A program made the position numbers and the translations under genes. The notes under the pieces are model-generated. The model did not search any database. It saw nothing but the letters and a program-made list of their open reading frames with translations, and was not told the origin of the DNA. A stretch of 64,000 nucleotides of DNA from Alnus glutinosa (lineage: Eukaryota > Streptophyta > Magnoliopsida > Fagales > Betulaceae): the NCBI RefSeq assembly GCF_958979055.1, contig NC_084889.1, forward strand, positions 17,985,761 to 18,049,760. Reading direction: 5' to 3'. This document shows, in pieces, positions 55,221-64,000 of the stretch. Position 1 is the first letter of the stretch. The number at the start of each line of letters is the position of its first letter.

Positions 55221-56293
55221 TTATTTTATATTGGCTACATTCTGGATAAACAAAAACACTTTATGTAATGGTTGCGATTTAATAGGATGGTCGGTTCTCA
55301 AATTCAGAATCTTCATGTATTCAGACAATGTACAAATCAAAGCATGTGATTGACCACTAGCATCTTGAAGATATTCATGAAGAGTCCTTGCAAATTCCAA
55401 GGCAAAACAACCGGTTCCTATGCAACCGTCCGGACGCCCCGCAGTGTCTTACAGATAACGATGAAGACGTCCGGACGTTAGAGCAACACCGTCTGGACGC
55501 TAGGTCAATCATTGTTCAACATGGAGTTGGATTTCAAAAGTCGACACTGTTTGGGAAGTCTCTACAGCCGTTCGGATGACGTGGCAACACGTCCGGACGA
55601 TGTCCAGTATTTTAGAATACTCCAGAGTTCCGTTCGAATGCAGAAAGGATTTCAACGAAGACCGTCCGGAAGCTTGGTCAAGCCATCCAGACGCGAACCT
55701 GATAAAGATAGAATTACGCTGTTTCTAAAAAGATATCGTAGAAAACAGTCTGGACGTAGCTAACTTCAGTCCGGACGCTCGCCTGCTAGAGCCTGAATCT
55801 CAGCAGTTTTAGGTTTCTTGTAAGCCTATAAATAGAAGGCGCTAGGCTTGTGTTTTGTACAAAATTCGACAGTGAATTCCATAGTGCTTTGAGAGGGTGT
55901 TTAAGGAGAATTGAAGATCCGTTAGCTTTCAAGCCATTGCCGGTGTGTGCTCGTTGTTCGTGTGTAGTCTATCTTAGGGGTTGGCCCTAAGGTAAAGGAA
56001 TCCATCAAAAATCCCTTCAGGTGGAAGATTTGGTTGGGAAACGTTCACGATGGGCCGTGTCAGAGTTAAAGGTATGACTACTGCATAAGGGTATGTGAGT
56101 ACGAGTGTCTTGTAACTAGCTTTGTTTTTGGATAGTGGATTTCTTGGGTTTGGCTACCCCGAAGTGGTTTTTCTCTTCATAGAGTTTCCACTTCGTAACA
56201 AATATCTTGTCTTATTTAAATTCTGCATCTAAGATATTTTGTTGTACACAAACACACACATTTGGTTTAATTAGAAGTCAATATTTATTTTCA
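55221..56293 (+). repeat. copia LTR, plus orientation
   Basis: It ends TATTTATTTTCA and is followed by the primer-binding site TTGGTATCAAAGC (56295-56307). The start is eroded (TTATTTTATATTGGCTAC). It is the 5' LTR of the gag sequence at 56372. Confidence 0.88.
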
Positions 56294-56294
56294 A

Positions 56295-56307
56295 TTGGTA
56301 TCAAAGC
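56295..56307 (+). other. Primer-binding site, copia element
   Basis: TTGGTATCAAAGC lies one base after the LTR. It matches the initiator-Met tRNA complement with one change (AAAGC for AGAGC). Confidence 0.85.
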
Positions 56308-56371
56308 TTGGTACATTCTCTTTTAGATTTATTTCTAGAGTGTATCCTTTTGAATTCTGTTTCTGATTATT

Positions 56372-58248
56372 ATGTCCCAAAATCTTAATTCAGTTCCACC
56401 CTTTGATGGGATGAACTATGGCTATTGGAAAGCCCGCATGCGTTTCTTTTTAAAATCAATTAACGTTTGGAAAATTTTTGAAATTGGTTGGATTAAACCA
56501 GAAGAAGCAGACAAAATTACTGTTATTCAAACAAGCACACGACTTTCCAATGATAAAGCCCTCCATGCAGTATGTCAAGCATTTTCACCATCAGAATTAG
56601 CAAGAATTTCAAATTGTGAAATTGCTAAAGATGCATGGCATATTCTAGAAACAACATATGAAGGCATAAAACTGGTAAAATCTGCCAAACTTCAAATGTT
56701 GATTTCTAAATTTGAAGAAATTAAGATGCTAGAAGAAGAGACCTTCAAAGAGTTCTACACTAAGATTAGCGACCTAAGAAACTCGATGGTGAGTCTTGGG
56801 AAGCAAATCTCGGATGTAAAACTCATCCGAAAGATACTAAGATCTTTGCCTGAGCGTTTCAGGATTAAGGTGACAACTATAGAAGAAAGCAAAGATCTGG
56901 AGGAGATGAAGATTGAAGAGCTGGTAGGATCTCTTCAGACATATGAATACTCCTTACCTCTAGTCAAAAAGGTAAAAACAATTTCCCTCAAGGCATCAAG
57001 GCATCCAAGAAGAAATCCAAAGTCTCATCTGATGAAGACTCCGATATTGATGAAGATGCAGTGGCAATGTTAGCCAAGAACTTCGAGCATTTTATGAAGA
57101 ATAATAAATTCAAGAAGAAGTTCTCTGACAGACTAAGAAAGGCTCCCCACACAATTGATACAGAAGAAGCAGAGAAGAAAGATCTGAGAGGTCCCCAGTG
57201 CTTTGAATGTTCAGGCTTTGGGCACATCAGGACTGAATGTGTAAATCTGAAGAAACAAAGAGGGAAAGCCTTTAATGCAACTCTCAGCGATGAGTCTGAG
57301 AAGGAAGAAGAAACTCCTGAGGAAGAGAAATTCCTGGCCTTCGTGGCCCCACATGAAGATAAGGAGGATTCTCAGTCCTACTACTCTGAGAATAGTGAAG
57401 AAGAAGAAGATATGCAGTCAACCTATCAACTTCAATATGTTGAATTCCTAAAGCTGAGGGAGAAATACAAAGAACAAGTACTAGAGCTTAACAGCCTCAG
57501 GACAGAGAAGACCTCTATGCTCATAAAGATCAATGATTTAGAAGAGAGGCTATTGGAGACACAGTTGTAACTAGAGAGAGTTTCATACGAGAAGCTCACT
57601 CACATGCTCTCCATTCAGAATTGCCCAACTGACAAGACCAGACTCGAGTATGTTCCTCCTTCCATTTTTGATACTCCTTCTACCTCCAAAACCATTTTCG
57701 TGAAGCCAGTTATTTTCGAATCTCCACCCCCAAGAGTGGATAAAGGAAAAGCTGTTATGGAATGGGAAGTTCCTATCATCCCTTGGCCTCCGGCCAAGCT
57801 TCCTATCAGAGGAAAGCCTCTAACATGCCATCACTGTGGCGAGCCAGGGCACATCAGACTTAACTACCCACATTGGCAAGATCAAAGGAAGAAAAAGTGC
57901 CAGGCTCCTAAAACTCCCATGTGTCACCAATGTGGAGTTAGCAGTCATATGAGACCTAAGTGTCCTCCACCTAAGTCTCTCAAGCAGCATAGATCTTTGC
58001 CCATAAATCATGGTCCAAAGCATCAGCAGCTGCAGAAGCCTACTCAAGGAAAAAAAAAAGACTTGGGTCCCCAAGAAGCTGAATATGGATGAACAGAAGA
58101 CTGCAAGAAGGGAAATCTCCTATGAAGGAACATCTTCCGTCAGTTCCTTCGTGCAAGATCTGGTCAGATTTCTAGCACTACAGCTTCAGAAGGAAGGACA
58201 GGACAAGGACGAGGACACCCACTCTCCGAGGGGGAGCAGACCTACCTA
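56372..58248 (+). pseudogene. copia gag, nearly complete but frameshifted, no pol
   Basis: Gag starts MSQNLNSVPPFDGMNYGYWK and goes on WHILETTYEGIKLVKSAKLQ and FKEFYTKISDLRNSM, which is the UBN2-type capsid domain of plant copia elements. A frame change near 56990 leads to a zinc knuckle CFECSGFGHIRTEC (57200-57241). An acidic and coiled-coil-like stretch follows. A stop at 57568 separates the next part, with CHHCGEPGHIRLNY (last Cys lost) and CHQCGVSSHMRPKC. A last frame reads TWVPKKL and ends near 58248. Protease, integrase and RT are missing: the sequence turns into the inverted copy instead. Confidence 0.88.
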
Positions 58249-58356
58249 GTAGGTAAGGTCACACATGCCTAGGATTTTGGTTCCTAAATCCTAGAGCATG
58301 ACAGGTACACTTGCATAGTTTATTTTATTTTATCATCTTATAAAAACTTTGCATGT

Positions 58357-58508
58357 TGTTATGGAACCATCGTTTCTATCCCTATATTCCCTCTTGGGTT
58401 GTCTTGAGGAAATTCTGTAGGTGTTAAATAGGGATGATAGTAAAAGCACGTCGAGCGATTCCTCAAGGCAACCAAGAGAAAATATAGGGATAGAAAAGGT
58501 GGTTCCTC
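58357..58508. repeat. Centre of the head-to-head inverted copia repeat
   Basis: GGAACCATCGTTTCTATCCC to GTCTTGAGGAA (58357-58408) is the inverse of TTCCTCAAGGCAACC to AGGTGGTTCC (about 58459-58507). About 50 bases lie between the arms. The arms are homologous further out too (GCATGACAGGTAC on the left with GTATGCCTTTC on the right), leading into gag on each side. Confidence 0.8.
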
Positions 58509-58519
58509 AAACAGAATGC

Positions 58520-59517
58520 AAGGCAACAATAGGATATAAGATATGATAATCAATGCAATGCAAACATACTTGGTATGCCTTTCATAGGCATGGTTGCTAT
58601 CGAGCTTTTGCGGCTTTTTCTTGTAGTGCCTTGATGTATTCTTCGGAACAGGCCGCTGTTGTTGTCGCTGATGCCATGGAACCCGATGTCCTGCTGAAGG
58701 TAGAGTACCTGATGTGGTCTTACTAGGCAACTTCATCTGAGCCTTCTTCTTCTGAGCTTGGAGCTATGGACATTTGGGTCGGATGTGACCGGTGATGCCG
58801 CACTGATGACAGGTGGGCATGCTTCTTTTGTTGGAATGCTGCTTGACTTTCTCTGCAGAAATATGGTTAGCATTCTTACAAACAATATTGCCCTTACCTT
58901 TTATATGTCTCCTATGCGGAGGGACATATTTTGGTGAGGAAGAATCTTCAACTTCACTTTTCCTCAGAGAATCCTGCTTAATTCAAGGCTTGTGGGATTT
59001 CAACAAATAACAATTTGGTCTAATATGACCAATCTTCCCACAATTATGACACTTAGGAATAAACTTACATTGTATTCCTGATGCCTTGGAATTAGGCATC
59101 ACATGATTAGTTGAGCAAGAATTATCTAAACAAGCTGTATCTTCTATCGCAAGCTTAATATTAATAGAATCAAATTCAGAATTAGAAGCATGTGAAGTAG
59201 AAGTACTTAAATCATTAACAATTAAATCAGGCTTGTTAGAAATATCTATATGAATACAAAGCATGCTTTTCAAATTATTACTAAAGAATTTTTCCAAGAG
59301 ATCCTCTGATTCTTTTAATTTATTCTCTAGTGCATCAACAATATCAAAAAACACGTGATTTAGATAATTATAAAATCAAAGACTTTTTTTCTTGCTTAAT
59401 CTTCTGGAGTTCTCTATTGGATTTCTTAAAGAGTTTACCTATCAAAAGGGTATCTTTAGAGAAATCATAAAAATCATCTTCAGAGAACTCAGGAAGATTT
59501 ATGTTAGAAGAAGTCAT
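58520..59517 (-). pseudogene. copia gag C-terminal part, minus strand
   Basis: The minus strand reads MTSSNINLPEFSEDDFYDFS, KLFKKSNRELQKIKQEKKSL, a stop near 59369, VDALENKLKESEDLLEKFF, then a zinc knuckle CHNCGKIGHIRPNC (59000-59041) and a second one CHQCGITGHIRPKC (near 58770-58811). The capsid domain is missing. The piece lies directly inside the minus-strand LTR at 59572. Confidence 0.82.
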
Positions 59518-59571
59518 GGATCACACTAAGGAAATAAATCCAAACACAAGTGTACCTGTTCTGATACCAAT

Positions 59572-61208
59572 TGAAAATAAATATTGACTTCTACTTTAAC
59601 CATGTGTGTGTGTGTTTGTGTGCAAAAAAATATCTTAAATGTGGAATTTAAATCAGACAAGATATTTGTTTCAAAGTGGAAACTCTGTGAAGAGAAAAAC
59701 CACTCTGGGCAGCCAAACCCAAGAAATCCATTATCCAAAAACAAAGCTAATTACAAGACACTCGTACTCACATACCCTTATGCAGTAGTCATACCTTTAA
59801 CTCTGACACGAAGCCCATCCTGAACGCTTCCCAACCAGATCTCCTACCTGAAGGAGTTTTCGATGGATTCCTTTACCTTAGGGCCGACCCCAAAGATAGA
59901 CTTCACACGAACAAGGAGCACACACCGGCAACGGCTTGAAAGCTAGCAGATCTTCAATTCTCCCTAAATACCCTCTCAAAGCACTATGCAATTCACCACC
60001 GAATTTTGTACAAAACACAGACCTAGAGCCCCCTATTTATAGGTTGCAAGAGACCTTGAAATTTTCTGAAAAATAGACTCCGTTTGTCGACCGTCCGGAC
60101 GAAAGTTTGCCCCGTCCGGACGGGTTTCTGCGATATCCTTCAAAAATAGTGCATATCTGGAGGCCGTCCGGACGCTACTCTCTTTCCGTATGTATGGTGG
60201 GCCGTACAAATGCCGTCCATTTATACAAGTTGTAGTATTTTTTCTTAGCTTTCTAACGACACCAACTTTGTCTCAATCCGATACTCGAGCAGAGAGTTAT
60301 GATAAGAACACTGAGACGTGCACACCTGGAAGCTTAAAATGCGTCTGGACGGTTTTGGGCGCACTTCCGGGCGTTTCTCTTGGCCGTCCATATAATCAGG
60401 TTTTATATCCTTTTGTTAGCTTTCCAATGACGCCAATTTCATCCCAATCCAATATTTGAGCAGAAAGTTATGATCAAAATACTAGAGAACGTCCGGACGG
60501 CTTGACTGAGCGTCCGGACGATCAACTGCAACCGCCTTTCCAAAATAGCGCTGAAAGCTTTCATATCAAGGCTGCGTCCGGACGGTGTTGCCCTATTGTC
60601 TGGACGGTTGCACTTTTTCTGTACGACTTGCCTTACCAAGGATAGCGTCCGGACGGGAACACCACATCGTTCGGACAGTTTGCAGCTGTCTTCCCATATT
60701 TGTGTCTGAGACAGAAACTCTATTGCTTGTCGAACTCTGAATTGCGTCCGGACGGTATTACCACGTCATCTGGACGAATGCCCTTGAACACTGGATTCTT
60801 CTTGAACTCTTAATAGCGTCCGGACGATTTGCCATTACGTCTGGATGGATGTAATCTTGAGCAGTTTGAGGTTTCTCGACACTGATGGGCATCCGAACGG
60901 AAAGTTCTCGTTGTCTGGACGGATGTTGCTAACTGATGAGCATCCGGACGGGAACACCACATCGTCCGGACGGTTTCTTGGGATCCGACTTCTCTGAGTT
61001 GGAATCCGTACAGAATCTTCCTTGAACACTGAAATAGCCTTCATGAAGCTTGTGACACTTGCAATTTGTCATAATACGGCTATTTCCACATCAGAGAAAT
61101 AAATTCTGAATATCTGAAGACTTTGAAATATACGGCATCCCTGTGAAAGTAGCAACATTACATAATAGTAATTTTGTCAACAGAATGTAGCCAATTAAAA
61201 TACTAAGA
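59572..61208 (-). repeat. copia LTR, minus orientation, rich in CGTCCGGACG
   Basis: The LTR ends at 59572 (TGAAAATAAATATTGAC on the plus strand). The primer-binding site TTGGTATCAG lies just inside it at 59562-59571. It starts at 61208 (mutated to TCTTAGTATTTT) with the polypurine tract GGGGGAGTTT beyond it. So it serves as 5' LTR for the gag to its left and 3' LTR for the interior to its right. It is longer than its relatives (1.64 kb) and contains about ten perfect CGTCCGGACG words plus many near ones at 60090-60980. Confidence 0.88.
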
Positions 61209-63640
61209 AACTCCCCCTTTGGCCATTCTGGGATAAAAATCATTAGACCGGTTAAAAATACATTACCGGTCCAAAAACTAACAAACTCCCCCTTTTTGTC
61301 TCAAAGTGACAATGGGTAAACAGAGTATAGAAAGGCCATAGTATTAAAATACTCCCCCTTGATATCTCAACAGAACAAGGGTAAACAGAGTATATAAAAT
61401 CCACAAACAAAAACATTCTAAAATCCAAAACAATAGGAAACTAGAGAAGAGTCTGCAAGTGGCCCAAAAGAGAGGAACAAAAATCCTACAAGTACCAAAT
61501 CCTGCTGATCCACTGAAATCAAGTAACAGAGAGAAAATTGTATAAAAAGCTAGATTGGAAACACTTCTGCTTCTAGCTCTTGAAGCCGGGAAACATAGAC
61601 TGAAAAGTTTCAGTCACTTGAGTCTTCTAGCCTGAAACTGATCATCAACAGAATGAAATCCTTTAAACAAGTGGTCTGTAAGACGATAAAGAAGATTCAC
61701 CACTGAATTTCTAGCTGGTGCAGATCTAGAGGAAGAAGTTACGGAAGACTCTGTATGAGAAGGGGGAATGAGCTCATCTAAAATTTGAGATCTCTGGAAC
61801 ATATGATTTCAACACTGGCCTGTTTTCCAAAGAGCCCTTTGTCTGACACTATGCTGGAAGTCGTTGGACAACATATTCCTGAAATTATTGAACAGAAATC
61901 TATCCTAAAATAACACCACAAGGAAATATTAGATCCTGTTAGTTTTAAAAAGAATGTGGTATTATGATGGCTATCAATTGGATGCATAAAGAAATACAAA
62001 AGTATATATAGCAATCCAAAAGACACAGATTAGTAATATCCATCTAGCATAAAGACAGAAAAAGATATTCATGCACAATCTCTCAATTCATAATCAATTA
62101 AAGATTCCAATATTCTAAAAAGAACCAAAGCTTAATAGAATAAGGAAAGTTAAAGGAAATACCTGGGAATGAGAAAAGATGTGTAGAGAATACCAAAAAC
62201 TCGGGATCAGTCAGAGAGAAAACACACACAACACAACATGATAGAATAGGCAAAAAGTAGTGTGTGCTTGGCAGAGAAAGCAAAAAGCTCTCGTTCGGAC
62301 ATGGTACATACTCGTCCGGACGGCATGCTGTCAGATATGAGATCGACAGAGCCGAGCACGTCTGGACGCAACATGTCCGTCCGGACGCTTCACACTAAAA
62401 GCTGAAAAGTAGAGGGAAATATGTAGAACAAAAATTTCCTAATGTTAGCTTCAGAACTCATATGTATAAATAACTGATAAAACAATCAAATAGCATTTCA
62501 AAAATATACCAAGATATAATTGAGAGTTAAGAGTCAATAAGCACAAAAATTTCCCTACAGATAGAAATTTTTCAATAGTAAACTTAACTCATGCAATGCG
62601 TGTGTGTCTGAAAGCTTTCTCAATAAGGTATGAAGTTCACTGATATGACTTAAAGCAACCGGATTTTCTAAATAAGAGAGAAAATCAATGTTAGATCAGT
62701 CAGAAGTCAAATCTTATTATGTTAGGGCCTAGTTACCTTCATCTAATACACTTCCCCTAAGCTTCAACACTTTTCTTTTACTATGTCCTTTAGTGATCAT
62801 CTATTTCCGCAATGATGTGGTCACTGACTGTTTCTTTAGGGACAAGACCAATAACAGATTTAGCACAAAAGCAGTGGATCTTTTTATTTATCCATTTTTT
62901 TTTTCAGTTTTGAATGCTTTTTATCACTTGGTGCTACAACCTAGAAAGAATGCCAGAATTTATGGGTTCTAGGTTCAACTAGCGAGTTGGTCAATTTGAC
63001 CATCTTAGCAAAAAAATCTCTCATTTAAAATTTTCAAAAGCTAAAAGCCAGAGGAGAGAAAAAAAATACCTTAGGGAAGCTTTGGATAGTGCACAATTTT
63101 TCATCGCATGAGAAAAGCAACTATCTAGCATTAAGATTCACAGGAAAACTTAGCAGATATCAGACAAAAACTCTCAATCATATATAAGCATATTCAAATA
63201 ATTCACAATGAACTAAGATATTAGGCAAAAACACATACACTATCTTAAAAGCTATATATATGAATAAATATATACAACTTTCTCCCCCGCTTTTTTTTTT
63301 GTTGAAAAATAAAAGACAAAACCAACAAAGACATGCTTTAAAAGGAAAAGAACATACGTCTAGACAAAGCATGTAGGTAGAATCAAACCTGTCCTCAGGG
63401 AGAAAGGTTTAGAAATACCAAGACAGAAAAGCAGCTGCCTGACATGCTTTTAACTGTCATCCCCAAAAAAAATATCTGCAAAAGATTCTCAAGATAACAA
63501 GAGAAAAATATGGGGATAGAATAAATGGTTCCTTAAACAGAATGCAAGACATGAATAAGATATGACATGATAAACAATGCAATGCAATTATTCATGACAT
63601 GATAAACAATGCAATGCAAACATACATGACATGCACTAGG
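61209..63640 (-). mobile_element. copia interior, 3' part, minus orientation
   Basis: It begins with the AACTCCCCCTTTGGCCATTC phrase shared with 54942 and has GAAGCCGGGAAAC at 61584-61596, as at 55208. A few CGTCCGGACG words lie at 62316-62400. No RT or integrase motif is recognised, so pol is deleted here also. From 63480 it matches the arms around 58357-58560. Confidence 0.65.
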
Positions 63641-64000
63641 ATTTAGGAACCAAAATCCTAGGCATGGGAGACCTCACCTACTAGGTGAGTCCACTCCCCC
63701 TCAGGGGGTGAATGGTCTCATCCTTCCTTACCCATACCTTCTCTACCTGTGAGGCAGGGGTGTGAGCCATGTCCAAATTGATCAGTTTGACTAGGACACT
63801 CTTCATCATGTTGACAAGCCCTTCATTAGTCTAATTCTTCTTGGGCTTGTGAGCCATCATTCTGAAGCATTTAGCCTTGGTGTGGCCATACCACATTGAC
63901 GGCAAGAGGGAGAACCCCTTTGAGGATAATGCCATTGTTGCCGAAAAGCACGATGAGGCTTGGAAGGTTTAGAGCTAGACTTACTTGTCTTTTGCTCTGT
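63641..64000 (-). pseudogene. copia gag piece at the window edge, minus strand
   Basis: The minus strand reads CRQCG and, one base out of frame, YGHTKAKCFRMMAHKPKKN, a broken zinc knuckle near 63860-63905. GGGGGAGTGGACTCACCTAG near 63684-63703 (minus strand) matches the end of gag at 58226-58256. It is cut by the window end. Confidence 0.6.

Overview
This window is nuclear DNA from a flowering plant, most likely a woody eudicot; the species cannot be told from the sequence. The evidence is AT-rich DNA full of nested LTR retrotransposons (Ty3/gypsy and Ty1/copia), LINEs, a tRNA-derived SINE and MITE-like elements, two intronless plant family-1 glycosyltransferase genes, and fragments of plant nuclear genes with plant-type introns. 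I see no bacterial, organellar or viral gene set, no CRISPR array and no rRNA.

Layout. 1-3566: leader, primer-binding site and a 3.3 kb LTR of a minus-strand gypsy element inserted in a LINE (3567-4250). 5407-15117: a nested block between two 188-bp direct repeats. It holds a Mutator-like element (5604-12436) with ~400-bp terminal inverted repeats, a near-perfect 9-bp target duplication and a captured exon of a RAD52-like gene. A chromodomain gypsy element (6060-11657) is nested inside it. A 1.2 kb tandem duplication of its right half, an LTR and a hAT-like MITE follow. 15146-17272: a LINE-like retroposon, a SINE and a solo LTR. 17755-19149: UGT gene 1 (minus). 20186-23919: gene fragments only (PPR motif, one NudC/BOBBER exon, several UFD1 exons). 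25778-27961: 5'-truncated LINE. 28523-29914: UGT gene 2 (minus). 30213-40109: a minus-strand LTR element with no recognisable gag-pol, two tandem-repeat arrays and a degenerate WRN-type 3'-5' exonuclease gene. 41744-42574: a second Mutator-like element, carrying a PPR gene fragment. 42659-47322: an internally deleted gypsy element with its target duplication intact. 47328-53690: LTR remnants and a solo copia LTR. 53694-64000: several copies of one copia family, two of them joined head to head as a large imperfect inverted repeat.

Only the two UGT genes look intact. They are tandem paralogues in a segmental duplication whose 3' flanks still align, so each copy shows the empty site for insertions in the other: SINE and solo LTR in copy 1, LINE in copy 2. 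Both have the same unusual Pro-to-Val change in the UDP-sugar-binding box, and both have an inverted TGACG pair upstream.

I found no coherent new multi-gene system. The most unusual aspect is the density of captured host gene fragments (RAD52-like, two PPR, NudC, UFD1, WRN-type exonuclease) in a 40 kb stretch, several inside definable transposons. All family names come from recognising motifs by eye, without any database search.
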